DNA of 64,000 bases from G963665815 sp942492065 (GCA_942492065.1 CALODV010000013.1:372001-436000), one strand, 5' to 3'; shown: positions 17,522-26,885, numbered from the stretch's first letter. Numbers and translations: made by a program. Notes: generated by a model from the letters alone, not told the origin.

Positions 17522-18268
17522 TTATCTTAGATATTGTTCCTCGTTAATCACACCATTTATAACGCCGCTGAGATTAATCATAAGATTTCTTGTATTCTCT
17601 CTCATAGACGATTTTTCAGCATAAAAAAAGCAAACACAATGTTGAGCAGTATATTCCGAGCCACTATTATAAATTATACGCCCTTCATTTATATCCCACA
17701 CCTGTATTTCTATTTCAGTATTACAAATTATAGTAGTTGTCTTAGATTGATCACCTGTACCTAGGTATCCCAGCAATCTTGGCTGTGACAATATTATTGC
17801 ATATTCTGCGTCAATGCCCTCATTAAATTTAGCTAAACATGCTGCCATTTTAGGATTTGGTTCAGACTTGAAACTCGTTCTTTTTCCCATAGTAAAAGAT
17901 TCATACTTCTCAGTTAGACTACTGGCATATGCTATATCCTGAATCTCCATATACGCTACATTCAGAGAATCAAATATGGGATCTAATCTATTTAAGATAT
18001 TCCACTTCTGTGATGGGTAATTCCTGCGTAAATTTTCTTCTATGAAATTCATCCACTCATCGGTAGCTGTTGATTCCGTGTAAGGTGCCTGAATTAAACA
18101 GTAATTCATAGGATCGAACTTAAGATCTTTGATTGGAAAAAACAGAAAAGATGTACTATCCGCTATAGAACTCTCATAATGAGATTCCGAGTGCATTCTG
18201 GTGAATCTTTCATACGAGCAACTACATAGAACCAATACAAAAAACACTAATAATATTACTTTTTTCAT
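17522..18268 (-). CDS. Lipoprotein of unknown function at the end of the glycan operon
   Basis: 248 aa with a lipoprotein signal peptide (VLVLCSCSYERF; lipobox LCSC or CSCS near residue 15-17). No domain is recognised. A segment 'AEYAIILSQPRLLGYLGTG', followed by beta-strand-like 'IEIQVWDINEGRIIYNSGSEY', resembles the general pattern of periplasmic lipoproteins that report on envelope factors, but no family is claimed. Its ATG overlaps the preceding glycosyltransferase stop (ATGA), so it is co-translated with the glycan genes and may act in export or assembly of the glycan. Confidence 0.7.
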   Translation of the reverse strand: MKKVILLVFFVLVLCSCSYERFTRMHSESHYESSIADSTSFLFFPIKDLKFDPMNYCLIQAPYTESTATDEWMNFIEENLRRNYPSQKWNILNRLDPIFDSLNVAYMEIQDIAYASSLTEKYESFTMGKRTSFKSEPNPKMAACLAKFNEGIDAEYAIILSQPRLLGYLGTGDQSKTTTIICNTEIEIQVWDINEGRIIYNSGSEYTAQHCVCFFYAEKSSMRENTRNLMINLSGVINGVINEEQYLR

Positions 18269-19512
18269 TTTATTCTCCCCAGATTCATAAACACTTCAGC
18301 TAACTGTCTGGTAAGATTAACATAGCTGTATTTATCTACTTCCTCACGTACAGGTTCATGTTTTATACCGGTAGATTTCCAGTCTGTGTATAACTTCAGA
18401 AGCTTGGTTCTTCCTTCTTCAGGCTTGTCTATATTGCACACAGTGCCAGTTTTAGTTCTCTGAACAAGCATCGATGCATCACTGGTCAGATTGTTCAGCA
18501 TGAATATCTCTGTACCGGAATTAATGTACTCAACAAGTTTACCCGGTACCTGGAATTCGGTAGCCGGAGAATTTTTTAACGTTACAGCAAGCAAATCTGC
18601 ATTCACCATAGTTTCGATACACTTCTTATGAGTTAGGAACCCAAGAAAATTAACATATCCTTTCTTTACACATTCTGGATGCTGTTTCTTTACTTTAGCA
18701 AAATCAAGATTAGTAGCGATATTCAGCCTAATTTTTGTGTTTTCATTCTCATTCAAGTCATGAATTAATTCCATCAAAGGCTTGAGAGGAGTAAGATTGC
18801 TGAATGATCCCGTATAAGCAATATTCATTGTATCAGACTTGGGAATAGTTCTACTCACAAAATTGTCGGGATCAAAGCCATTTGTAATCACAGAAAACTT
18901 ATCACTGAACTCGGGAAAAATAGCCTTATACATCTCGTTGTGCTTTTCAGTAACATTAATAACCTTATCAACATACTTGTATGCATTTCTTTCTATTTCT
19001 CGGGCTCTATCGATAACAGACTGGTCTCCATTAAGAATATTGTATTGATTCATTGAAAAAGGGTCTCTCAGGGTAAGTACAATAGGGACATCTGAGATTC
19101 TTCGAATTTTTTCAGGCAGAAGATAACCTGAAAAAGGCGGCATATTTATGAATACTGCATCAATCTTCTTCTCTGTCACAAGTTTTTTTATTCGTCTAAT
19201 TACAAAAGAATTCCAAATCTTGTATTTGTCAGGATATAGATGTTTTCTCTCCAACGGTCTGAAGAGTTTTGCAATATCTCCCGGTACAATTTTCCTGTAA
19301 TTGAAGTAAAACTCACGGTACACTTCGATATCATCCGGGATATCCTTTCCAATCATATCATCACGTATTACTTTGTCTCCCCAAACCGGTGAAGTAATAA
19401 CAATTGGATTCCAATCATATTTTCTCAGATACTTCACAAATTTCGTAATTCTTTGTACACCAACCCCTCCCTGTGGAGGAAAGAATGCAGAGACCATAAT
19501 ACAGTTTCTCAT
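18265..19512 (-). CDS. Glycosyltransferase, family 4 type (GT-B fold)
   Basis: 415 aa. The N-terminus 'MVSAFFPPQGGVGVQRITKFVKYL' with a glycine-rich loop is typical of GT4 enzymes; the C-terminal domain has 'IAYTGSFSNLTPLKPLMELI', 'NFLGFLTHKKCIETMVNADLLAV' and 'EFQVPGKLVEYINSGTEIF', where the E-x7-E-like region contacts the nucleotide sugar. Genes on both sides overlap by 4 bases. Donor and acceptor are unknown; the neighbouring sugar genes suggest a deoxyamino sugar or a mannose-type donor. Confidence 0.87.
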   Translation of the reverse strand: MRNCIMVSAFFPPQGGVGVQRITKFVKYLRKYDWNPIVITSPVWGDKVIRDDMIGKDIPDDIEVYREFYFNYRKIVPGDIAKLFRPLERKHLYPDKYKIWNSFVIRRIKKLVTEKKIDAVFINMPPFSGYLLPEKIRRISDVPIVLTLRDPFSMNQYNILNGDQSVIDRAREIERNAYKYVDKVINVTEKHNEMYKAIFPEFSDKFSVITNGFDPDNFVSRTIPKSDTMNIAYTGSFSNLTPLKPLMELIHDLNENENTKIRLNIATNLDFAKVKKQHPECVKKGYVNFLGFLTHKKCIETMVNADLLAVTLKNSPATEFQVPGKLVEYINSGTEIFMLNNLTSDASMLVQRTKTGTVCNIDKPEEGRTKLLKLYTDWKSTGIKHEPVREEVDKYSYVNLTRQLAEVFMNLGRIK

Positions 19513-20582
19513 TTAATCCTTCCAAGCATTGCTTCAAATTTATTTATCATTATATCTTCACTGAATTCATTCTTGATTGCTTCTAATGATTTTTTCCTGA
19601 AGCTATCTCTCAGTTTCTTATCTTCTAGTAATCTCGACATCGCTGAGCTCATATCTTTGATGTTTCCACTTTCAACAACCAAGCCGTTTTCATTGTGCTT
19701 TACTAACTCAGTTGCTCCTCCAACATCAGTGGTTATAACTGCTGAGCCTACCGAGAAATACTCCACAATTGTATAAGGGAATGCTTCATACTCAGATGCA
19801 AGGACAGCAATATCATATGCTGCGGCACTCAATATAGGATCGGGGGCAAATCCTGCAAAGATAACTTTCTCTTCTAAATCCTGATCCTTTACAAGTTTTT
19901 CCAGATTTTCTCTTTGATCTCCAGCACCTGTAACAACAATGACAACATTGTTGTGCTTCATATGAATCTCCCTGAAGGAACGAACTAGAAAATCAACACC
20001 TTTCCCTTTTGCCAGCCTGCCTGTTATACCTATAACAATTGTATCGTCTGCTACACCCCATCTTATACGTTCAGCTAAGACAGCTTCATCAGTATATTTA
20101 ACAGAATTAACTCCAATATGAATAACTTCAAGTTTGTCATCTTTCACCCATTTATACTTATCCATTGCCAGCTTTTTAACATGGTGACATGGTACAATGT
20201 CCTTAGTAACATATTTCTTAAAATTGCTTTCAGCAAAGTCGTAATTCAGCTCATTTCCAATAAGCCTGACAACCGGAATATCCAGTAGTCTACCTGCAAT
20301 TCCACCAACTATCACTTCTTTTTTGATATTTGTTACTATAACATCAATCTTCTGTTTCTTACAGAATGCAATTGTTTTAGCAATTAACACAGGGTTGCCT
20401 GTCATCCCGATATTGACAGGAATAAGGTTTATATCTTCTGGTGCATTTCTTGTGAATGAGGATTTCTCTTTCGAGAACACCCAGGTTTTATGATTTTTTT
20501 TTTGAAGTCCTATTGCAAGTCTAGCAGTCCAGCTGACAACGCCACCCCAGTTTTTTTTTGAACTGATAAACAGAATATTCAT
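19509..20582 (-). CDS. Glycosyltransferase, family 4 type (GT-B fold)
   Basis: 357 aa, standard GT4 length. N-terminal 'FISSKKNWGGVVSWTARLAIGL', then the C-terminal GT1-like domain with 'IGITGRLAKGKGVDFLVRSF', 'VVTGAGDQRENLEKLV' and 'VLASEYEAFPYTIVEYFSVGSAVITTDVGGATELV', which carries the E-x7-E motif. Encoded between the nucleotidyltransferase and a second glycosyltransferase, with a 4-base overlap to the latter. It probably adds a residue to a cell-surface glycan; the specificity is not readable. Confidence 0.92.
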   Translation of the reverse strand: MNILFISSKKNWGGVVSWTARLAIGLQKKNHKTWVFSKEKSSFTRNAPEDINLIPVNIGMTGNPVLIAKTIAFCKKQKIDVIVTNIKKEVIVGGIAGRLLDIPVVRLIGNELNYDFAESNFKKYVTKDIVPCHHVKKLAMDKYKWVKDDKLEVIHIGVNSVKYTDEAVLAERIRWGVADDTIVIGITGRLAKGKGVDFLVRSFREIHMKHNNVVIVVTGAGDQRENLEKLVKDQDLEEKVIFAGFAPDPILSAAAYDIAVLASEYEAFPYTIVEYFSVGSAVITTDVGGATELVKHNENGLVVESGNIKDMSSAMSRLLEDKKLRDSFRKKSLEAIKNEFSEDIMINKFEAMLGRIK

Positions 20583-20585
20583 CCA

Positions 20586-21293
20586 TTAATCCTTTAAAAA
20601 CTCAGATGAAAACTCGTTAAATTCTTCTATTGCTTTGCCATAATCATCAGGAGTCCCAATGTCTAACCAGTAGCCGTCAAACTTGTAGCCTATAACTTTC
20701 TGTTTTTCACTAATCAGCTTCTTCACCAATTGCGGGAAATCGAAATACTCATTGTCAGGTATATGATGAAGTATTTCCTTTTTAAAAGCATAAATACCCA
20801 TACTTACATCATAAAACAGATCGGGTTTTTCTATGTAGTCGTATAATTCATTATTTTCATTTGTTTTTAAAACACCGAGATTTATACTGACTTTTTTCTT
20901 ATACATTGCAATTGTACACGCAGCATCATTTTTTTTATGGAACTCGAAAAACTCATTGAAGTTTATATTGGAAAGTACATCTCCATTCATAACCAGAAAA
21001 TCATCATGTAAGTTATCAACTAACTTCAGCGGAGCAGCAGTCCCAAGAGGTTTATCCTCAAATGAGTAATCAATGCTAAGCCCCCAGTTCTTACCATCAT
21101 TAAAGAAAACCTGAATAAGCTCTTTTAAATGACCTACTGCCATTGTAACATCTGTAACTCCATAGTGTTTAAGTTGTCTTATTAATATCTCAAGAATTGG
21201 GTAATCTCCAACCGGCATTAATGGTTTTGGGAACACGACTGTATACGGATGTAAGCGAGTACCTTTTCCACCTGCTAAAATTATTGCCTGCAT
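20586..21293 (-). CDS. Sugar-phosphate nucleotidyltransferase
   Basis: Activates a sugar-1-phosphate to an NDP-sugar. The 235-aa protein has the N-terminal signature 'IILAGGKGTRLHPYTVVFPKPLMPVGDYPILE', then 'FEDKPLGTAAPL', 'FLVMNGDVLSNINF' (metal-binding Asp) and 'DGYWLDIGTPDDYGKA'. This is the short mannose-1-phosphate guanylyltransferase/PtmE-like group. GGAG lies five bases before the ATG. It follows a LegB-type dehydratase and an aminotransferase in the operon, so GDP activation of a GlcN/GlcNAc- or mannose-derived sugar is a reasonable but unproven guess. Confidence 0.88.
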   Translation of the reverse strand: MQAIILAGGKGTRLHPYTVVFPKPLMPVGDYPILEILIRQLKHYGVTDVTMAVGHLKELIQVFFNDGKNWGLSIDYSFEDKPLGTAAPLKLVDNLHDDFLVMNGDVLSNINFNEFFEFHKKNDAACTIAMYKKKVSINLGVLKTNENNELYDYIEKPDLFYDVSMGIYAFKKEILHHIPDNEYFDFPQLVKKLISEKQKVIGYKFDGYWLDIGTPDDYGKAIEEFNEFSSEFLKD

Positions 21294-21301
21294 TTCATCT
21301 C

Positions 21302-22276
21302 CTATACATTATATAAGTCTGGTTTAAATTCGCTTAAATTTCTTTTGATCCATTCAATTGTTTCCTGCAATCCTGTCTTTAGATTGTAATCAGGCTTCCA
21401 GTTTGTCTGTTCAACAATCTTAGAATTGCAACAGAAGAGTCTCTCTACTTCACTTTTTCCCGGCCTGATTCTCTGTTGTTCACTCTTGATCTCAATTTCT
21501 TCACCTATTAGTTCAGCTATCAGGTAAACAAGATCTTTTATTGAGATTTCATCATTCATTCCAATATTTGTAACTTCTCCGTAAAGATTGTCAGCTTTCG
21601 CAATTTCAACAAATCCTTGTGCTGTGTCCTTTACAAAGGTCAAATCTCTGGTTGGTGTCAAGTTTCCAAGTTTAAGAATTCTTTTACCACTGAGAATCTG
21701 AGAAATAATAGTTGGAATTATTGCTCTTGCAGACTGACGAGGTCCATAGGTATTAAATGGTCTGACAACTTTAACAGGTAAATCAAAAGACCTGAAGAAG
21801 CTCAAGGCGAGGTGATCTGCTCCAATCTTGGTTGCAGAATAAGGAGACTGGCCTACTAATGGGTGTTTTTCGTCAATTGGTACATACTGAGCTGTACCGT
21901 ATGTCTCACTGGTGGATGTTATAAGTATATTTTCAACTTCTCTTTCGCGACATGCCTGAAGCACATTATATGTTCCATCTATATTCGTTCTGATATAAGC
22001 TTGTGGAGATACATATGAGTATGGGATTCCAATCAAAGCTGCCAAGTGAAAAATCGTATCGCAGTCTTTTACAGCACTGACAACTGAATCAAAATCCCTG
22101 ATATCACCTGTTACAACTTCAATATCTTCTTTATACTTTGAATGCTCAAGCCATCCCCAGTTATTTTTTGAGTTATATCTTACAAATGCTTTTACTGAAT
22201 AACCATTTTCCACACATAATTCTGTAAGATGAGAACCGATAAATCCGGCAGAACCGGTAACTAATACTTTTTTCAT
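21302..22276 (-). CDS. NDP-sugar 4,6-dehydratase, LegB-like extended SDR
   Basis: 324 aa. Rossmann motif 'VTGSAGFIGSHLTE', the LegB-characteristic 'AFVRYNSKNNWGWLE', active-site 'ITSTSETYGTAQYVPIDE' and 'SPYSATKIGADHLA' (YxxxK). In LegB enzymes this fold removes water from a GDP- or UDP-N-acetylglucosamine to give a 4-keto-6-deoxy sugar, the substrate of the adjacent aminotransferase. The start ATG at 22276 has GGAG five bases upstream; an in-frame TTG at 22291 is rejected. The other legionaminate genes (synthase, CMP-transferase, hydrolysing epimerase) are not in the window, so the end product may differ. Confidence 0.86.
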   Translation of the reverse strand: MKKVLVTGSAGFIGSHLTELCVENGYSVKAFVRYNSKNNWGWLEHSKYKEDIEVVTGDIRDFDSVVSAVKDCDTIFHLAALIGIPYSYVSPQAYIRTNIDGTYNVLQACREREVENILITSTSETYGTAQYVPIDEKHPLVGQSPYSATKIGADHLALSFFRSFDLPVKVVRPFNTYGPRQSARAIIPTIISQILSGKRILKLGNLTPTRDLTFVKDTAQGFVEIAKADNLYGEVTNIGMNDEISIKDLVYLIAELIGEEIEIKSEQQRIRPGKSEVERLFCCNSKIVEQTNWKPDYNLKTGLQETIEWIKRNLSEFKPDLYNV

Positions 22277-22291
22277 TTTATCTCCGGACAA

Positions 22292-23431
22292 TTATTTCTC
22301 TGAAACATTATTTATTATACTGCAAACAAATTCGACATCATCCTCAGTCATTCCCGGATATAATGGAACAGTCAGCAAGTTATCTATATATTTTATTTTC
22401 GATCTGAACTCATGATTTTTGTATAGTGTGAAATTCGGGATAAGATCATAATGTTTACTTGTCTGAATTCTATTATCAAATAATGCCTGTCTTATACCAT
22501 TTCTGTTTTCCTTAATGATAATTGACATTACATGAGGAGATGCAAGAGATATATCCCGGTCAGCAAATGGCACTATAATATTGCTATTGTGAGATAGAAC
22601 ATCTGCATAGATTCTAAAAAGTCTTCTTCTTTCCGCAGTATTTCTTTCAAGCCTTTTAAGTTGAGATAATCCCATTGCTGCTCTGATTTCATCAATACGA
22701 TAATTATATCCCAGTTTTACAATATCGTATCCACTGGCATGTTTATTATGTCTGTCAAATGTAAGTGATGTCATCCCATGAGATCTGTAAAGCTTTAGAT
22801 CGGCAGCAGTTTCATCGGAATTTGTCGTGACCATTCCACCTTCACCGGTCGTCATGTTTTTATTTCCATAAAAGCTGTAACATCCAACATTACCAATAGA
22901 ACCAAGAGTTTTCTTTGATCCATCGGAAAACTTATATTCTGCAAGCGGAGAGTGTGCACAATCCTCAATAACTTTCAGATTATTCTCCCGGGCAATCGCC
23001 AATATTTCTTCCATATTACAGGAAAATCCCGCATAATGCACTACTGATATTGCTTTTGTTCTTGGAGTGATCTTTCTTTTTATGTCTTCAGGATCGATTG
23101 TCAAATCTGTTTCAGAAATTGAATCTGCAAAAACAACTTCTGCTCCCTGATATAATGACGCGTTTGCAGTTGCAACAAATGTTAATGCCGGGCAAATTAC
23201 TTCGTCTCCCGGTTGAACTCCACATGCTATATTGGCAAGATGCAATGCTGCAGTTCCATTACTGACTGAGTAAGCGTGACTGACTTTCATCATTTCAGAA
23301 AAACTTTGTTCAAAATCTATTGTAGCCTGCCCCATTGTGTACCAGTTTTTCTTGAAAATCTCAATTACAGCTTCTATTTCTTTTTGAGTTACATCAGGTT
23401 CACACAGTGTTAATTTCCATTTCATAATCAA
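22292..23431 (-). CDS. DegT/DnrJ/EryC1/StrS-family sugar aminotransferase
   Basis: 379 aa PLP-dependent enzyme that aminates a keto-sugar nucleotide, most likely the product of the next gene. It has 'SNGTAALHLANIACGVQPGDEVICPALTFVATANAS', 'VIEDCAHSPLAEY' and the PLP-lysine motif 'CYSFYGNKNMTTGEGGM', followed by 'GYNYRIDEIRAAMG'. The start is ambiguous: a TTG at 23431 lies about six bases after AAGG, whereas the ATG at 23425 has poorer spacing; the difference is two codons. It belongs to the methyltransferase-led minus-strand operon. Confidence 0.9.
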   Translation of the reverse strand: MIMKWKLTLCEPDVTQKEIEAVIEIFKKNWYTMGQATIDFEQSFSEMMKVSHAYSVSNGTAALHLANIACGVQPGDEVICPALTFVATANASLYQGAEVVFADSISETDLTIDPEDIKRKITPRTKAISVVHYAGFSCNMEEILAIARENNLKVIEDCAHSPLAEYKFSDGSKKTLGSIGNVGCYSFYGNKNMTTGEGGMVTTNSDETAADLKLYRSHGMTSLTFDRHNKHASGYDIVKLGYNYRIDEIRAAMGLSQLKRLERNTAERRRLFRIYADVLSHNSNIIVPFADRDISLASPHVMSIIIKENRNGIRQALFDNRIQTSKHYDLIPNFTLYKNHEFRSKIKYIDNLLTVPLYPGMTEDDVEFVCSIINNVSEK

Positions 23432-23434
23432 TAC

Positions 23435-24229
23435 TTACCTTTTCTCGACTGTCCAGACAATGAGATTCTCATTGTTATTATTTCTATCGTGTTTAATTGT
23501 TTTAATCTCTTTTATATTAAACTTACTTTCAAGTAATGCTTTTATACCTTCCGGTGTATAATACATAATGTGACTTACAGAATCTATCCTGTTCTCCAGA
23601 GGTACTGATCCGCAGAAAATACCACCCGGTTTTAACACTCTGTAAATTTCATCTCTGAACTGAACAGGTAGAGTAATATGCTCAAAAGTTTCCTGACTAA
23701 CGACACTGTCAAAACTGGAATCTTCAAAAGGCAGTTTTTGAAACAAACCTTTCTTAATGTTTTCAGGATTTCCACCTGCAGATTTAAAGTTTCCTCTTGC
23801 AATACGCAAAAACTCATCTGAAAAATCCATACCGTGACAATCTATACCTTGTTCTGCTAATGCACACAAAAATAACCCATCAAAACATCCAATATCCAGA
23901 ACAGAACCTGTTATCATATTCAAAGCGTATTTCTGTCTTTCCATGAGAGAGCTTTTAGCTTTTCCTTTGTAGCTGTAATATTCTATCTTATCAATTATAT
24001 AGTCGGTTTCGTTCTTGTAATGCGTAGAAGAACTGCCATTAACAATCTGGTTCCAGAATTCCACATCATATATTTTGGATTCATATAACTTGATACTTTT
24101 AGCAGATAGTCTTCTTCTACCTTTGTGTTTCATTATATAATGAACGCCGTCAAAGCCTTCATACTTTTTTAGAACATGTTTCTTAAAATAGATAGAAAGT
24201 TTTAGGTTTTTTTTGATTTTGCTTATCAT
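23435..24229 (-). CDS. Class I SAM-dependent methyltransferase
   Basis: 264 aa. The SAM site is clear: motif I 'SVLDIGCFDGLFLCALAEQG', motif II acidic 'CHGMDFSDEFLRIARG', motif IV 'FEDSSFDSVVSQETFEHI' and 'EIYRVLKPGGIFCGSVP'. The roughly 100-residue N-terminal part is basic and helical. GGAG lies five bases upstream of the ATG. It is the first gene of the glycan operon, so O- or N-methylation of a sugar, or a cap on a growing glycan, is likely; the substrate is not known. Confidence 0.88.
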   Translation of the reverse strand: MISKIKKNLKLSIYFKKHVLKKYEGFDGVHYIMKHKGRRRLSAKSIKLYESKIYDVEFWNQIVNGSSSTHYKNETDYIIDKIEYYSYKGKAKSSLMERQKYALNMITGSVLDIGCFDGLFLCALAEQGIDCHGMDFSDEFLRIARGNFKSAGGNPENIKKGLFQKLPFEDSSFDSVVSQETFEHITLPVQFRDEIYRVLKPGGIFCGSVPLENRIDSVSHIMYYTPEGIKALLESKFNIKEIKTIKHDRNNNNENLIVWTVEKR

Positions 24230-24387
24230 AGTTTCTCCATATTTCTCTACAATTTAACAAAAAAAAACATGATTTGGGTGTCAACAATAAATAATACCGC
24301 AGTATTCAAACAACACTAACTAAATTGTTTCTTCCTGCATCCAGTTGTAAAATGCCCAATCAAGAGAATATATTGTTCAGTAAAAAA

Positions 24388-25215
24388 TTAGTTCGATTCT
24401 GATTCTAGTGTAATCATAACAATTTCAGGCCTGTTGAACACACGGAATGGAATCACAGAATTACCCAGTCCTCTACTGATAACCATGGATGTACCGTCCT
24501 CAACATGCACTCCCTTTGTATACTTGGGAAAATATCCCTGATTGGGTGAGACAACGCCGCCGACAAACGGTATCCTGAATTGTCCACCATGAGCATGTCC
24601 TGTTAACACCAGATCATATTCCGTATCAACATATTGCTGAAATCTTTCCGCTCTATGCGACAGTAATATATTCAACTCTTTGTTCTTCCTGAGTTTTCTG
24701 AGTTTTTTAACAAAACCAGAATTGGACTTAAAACCTTCCGGATCAGCAATACCACTCAAGTATAATTTAGCTCCACCCCGTTTAATCTTTACTCTATCGT
24801 TATCAAGCACCTTTATTTTATTCTCCACCATTATGACTTCCATATCTTTGACAAGCTCTGCCCAATGTTCGTGATTCCCCGTAATGTAGTAAACCGGAGC
24901 TATTTTCGGAAGCTGTTCCGCAAGAGATTCGACCATTTTCATATTCATAACTTTGTAATCAACTACATCCCCGGTAAGCACAATTATATCAGGATTAAGC
25001 TTTTTCACATTGTTCAACAATCTGGAATTGTGTTTTCCGAACTCCTTGCAGTGCAGATCAGATAATTGCACAATTTTGAAACCATTGAATTCTTCAGGAA
25101 CAAGCTTGTTTTTAAAAGTATAGTTGGTAATCTGCAGCCAGTTATTACCCGGCCAGATTGAGACTACAAAAATGATAAACACAGCCAATAGAAAACGTAA
25201 TATAAATTTCTTCAT
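24388..25215 (-). CDS. Membrane-anchored calcineurin-like metallophosphoesterase (YkuE-like)
   Basis: 275 aa. An N-terminal signal anchor (residues about 5-24) is followed by the metal-binding motifs of the calcineurin superfamily: 'VQLSDLHCKEFG' (DxH), 'IIVLTGDVVDY' (GDxxD), 'YYITGNHEHW' (GNHE), 'ILLSHRAE' and 'VLTGHAHGGQFRIP' (GHxH). In the YkuE/YaeI group these are UDP-2,3-diacylglucosamine or phospholipid phosphoesterases; the exact substrate is not readable. Monocistronic: 158 bases separate it from the glycan operon and an intergenic region with no same-strand gene follows. Confidence 0.9.
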   Translation of the reverse strand: MKKFILRFLLAVFIIFVVSIWPGNNWLQITNYTFKNKLVPEEFNGFKIVQLSDLHCKEFGKHNSRLLNNVKKLNPDIIVLTGDVVDYKVMNMKMVESLAEQLPKIAPVYYITGNHEHWAELVKDMEVIMVENKIKVLDNDRVKIKRGGAKLYLSGIADPEGFKSNSGFVKKLRKLRKNKELNILLSHRAERFQQYVDTEYDLVLTGHAHGGQFRIPFVGGVVSPNQGYFPKYTKGVHVEDGTSMVISRGLGNSVIPFRVFNRPEIVMITLESESN

Positions 25216-25584
25216 AAGGACCCCTGAGTAGAATATCGGTTAAGGCAATAATTACAATTTTTTGATCAGGAAGCATGAGAAGTCAAGATTTTTATTTCTG
25301 CCAATCAATTGTATAGCAGTGATATAGTTTATTGAAATTCGATATTTTGCGCAGAAAATGATTAATAATTCATTTAATCCGGTCTTAATATTAACTTTGG
25401 AAGAGAAGTTTCCTCTGTGAATCCTATATACTGTATGCAGATAAAACGAGGAAATTTATAAAATTGTTTGACAGTAAAACCTTGCTGAAAATTATGACAA
25501 TCTTAATATATTTATATGTGAATACATTAAACTAAGAATTTAAATGAAAAATAGAGTTTAATTAGGAAAGCTGAGGAGAACAGA
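25216..25584. other. Divergent intergenic region before rpmE
   Basis: 369 bases between the divergent metallophosphoesterase and rpmE genes. Apart from the plus-strand promoter candidate at 25468-25496 and the rpmE RBS (GAGGAG near 25572), I see no ORF, repeat or RNA structure. The start-side promoter of the minus-strand gene is presumably here too but is not evident. Confidence 0.5.
25468..25496 (+). promoter_or_regulatory. Sigma-70-type promoter candidate for rpmE-prfA
   Basis: TTGACA at 25468-25473, then a 17-base spacer and ATTATG at 25491-25496. The -35 is perfect; the -10 is a weaker match (TATGAC is an alternative shifted by two). It lies about 90 bases upstream of rpmE in a non-coding stretch. 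Confidence 0.55.
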
Positions 25585-25794
25585 ATGAAAGAAAAGACTC
25601 ATCCTAAATACGAAAAGATTACCGTTACTTGTTCATGTGGTAACACTTTTGAGACACGTAGCACAAGTTCAACTTTAAAAGTTGATATTTGTTCAGCATG
25701 TCATCCGTTTTATACCGGTAAACAGAAAATGATGGATACTGCCGGTAGAGTTGAAAAATTCAATCGTAAATATAATCTTAAAAGCAAAAACTAG
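25585..25794 (+). CDS. rpmE: 50S ribosomal protein L31 (zinc-binding type)
   Basis: 69 aa. It carries the four-Cys zinc ribbon that marks the type A (C+) form: Cys16 and Cys18 in 'TCSCGN', Cys36 and Cys39 in 'ICSACHPFYTG'. The final 'GRVEKFNRKYNL' is the standard C-terminus. The zinc form is normally replaced by a Cys-free paralogue under zinc starvation; no such paralogue is in the window. It is followed by its own terminator, then by DUF1385 and prfA, an arrangement also found in other phyla. Confidence 0.97.
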   Translation: MKEKTHPKYEKITVTCSCGNTFETRSTSSTLKVDICSACHPFYTGKQKMMDTAGRVEKFNRKYNLKSKN

Positions 25795-25810
25795 CTTTTA
25801 ATATTTTCAG

Positions 25811-25846
25811 CACCACCTAACAGCTGTTAAGTGGTGTTTTTTTTTA
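25811..25846 (+). terminator. Terminator after rpmE
   Basis: CACCACCTAACAG / CTGTTAAGTGGTG (25811-25836) form a nearly perfect palindrome with a single mismatch, followed by a run of about nine T residues. It probably ends most rpmE transcripts; partial read-through into DUF1385-prfA is possible. Confidence 0.88.
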
Positions 25847-25873
25847 ATTTCCTGAGGGGAATAAGGGATAACG

Positions 25874-26872
25874 ATGAAAAGAAAAGAAATCGCAGTTGGT
25901 GGTCAGGCAGTTATTGAAGGCGTTATGATGCGCGGACCTGAAAAGATCGCTACTGCTGTAAGAAGAGCAGACAACTCAATAGAAGTCAAACAGGAAGAAT
26001 TCATATCAATAACACAGAAAAATAAATTTCTGGGACTCCCGTTAATCAGAGGTTTTGTGTCTCTTATTGAAATGATGGGACTTGGTATGAGAACACTCGG
26101 ATTTTCAGCGCAACGCTGGGAACTCGATAATGAAGAAGAAAACACAAAGAAAAAATCTGATAAAGCTAAAAAAACAGAGGAAGCCCTGAGCTATGTTGTT
26201 GCATTTGCTCTTGCTATGTTCCTGTTTGGTTTTGTACCTTATTTTACAGCAAAACTGCTGGATCTCGACAAACATAACCTGTACTTCAATCTGGTTGCAG
26301 GATTTATCAGAATAGTGTTCTTTGTCACCTATGTGTGGCTGATTTCATTTATGAAAGATGTTAAGAGATTGTTCCAGTACCATGGAGCTGAACATAAAAG
26401 TGTTTATGCATACGAAAAACAGGATGAGTTAAAGCCTGAGAAAGTACAGAAGTATTCCACTCTTCACCCGAGATGCGGAACCAGCTTCATGTTCTTTGTT
26501 CTGCTGATATCACTGTTCGTTTTTACAATAGTAGACTTTATTGTGGGACATGTCCTCGGGTCGTTACCGCATTATGCTGTAAGATGGATGTATCATATTC
26601 TGCTGATACCTTTTGTTTCAGGCATTTCCTACGAAGTCCTGAAGCTTTCAGGTAAGAACATAAACCACCCATTGGTTAAACTTATGACCATCCCGGGGAT
26701 GGCTATTCAGAGAATAACCACTCAGCCGCCATCAGATGATCAGGTTGAGGTTGCTCTTGTCGCACTGAAATGCGCACTTGATCTTGATTACTCTGAACAT
26801 GGAGTAGTCAGAGAGCTGACAGACGAGATGATACAAGCCGAACAGACACAGAAACAGAACGCACAAAATTAA
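25874..26872 (+). CDS. DUF1385-family membrane protein (YqhQ-like)
   Basis: 332 aa. It has the family's N-terminus 'VGGQAVIEGVMMRGPEKIATAVRR', the central 'YHGAEHKSVYAYE' and 'HPRCGTSFMFFVLLISLFVF', with His/Glu/Cys residues that could hold a metal. About four or five membrane segments (near residues 110-132, 138-160, 205-228, 240-262). The function of DUF1385 is not established; it is often encoded just before prfA, as here (13 bases apart), so it may share expression with translation genes. An RBS-like GAGGGGAATAAGG lies upstream. Confidence 0.9.
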   Translation: MKRKEIAVGGQAVIEGVMMRGPEKIATAVRRADNSIEVKQEEFISITQKNKFLGLPLIRGFVSLIEMMGLGMRTLGFSAQRWELDNEEENTKKKSDKAKKTEEALSYVVAFALAMFLFGFVPYFTAKLLDLDKHNLYFNLVAGFIRIVFFVTYVWLISFMKDVKRLFQYHGAEHKSVYAYEKQDELKPEKVQKYSTLHPRCGTSFMFFVLLISLFVFTIVDFIVGHVLGSLPHYAVRWMYHILLIPFVSGISYEVLKLSGKNINHPLVKLMTIPGMAIQRITTQPPSDDQVEVALVALKCALDLDYSEHGVVRELTDEMIQAEQTQKQNAQN

Positions 26873-26885
26873 TCACGGAGAACTC

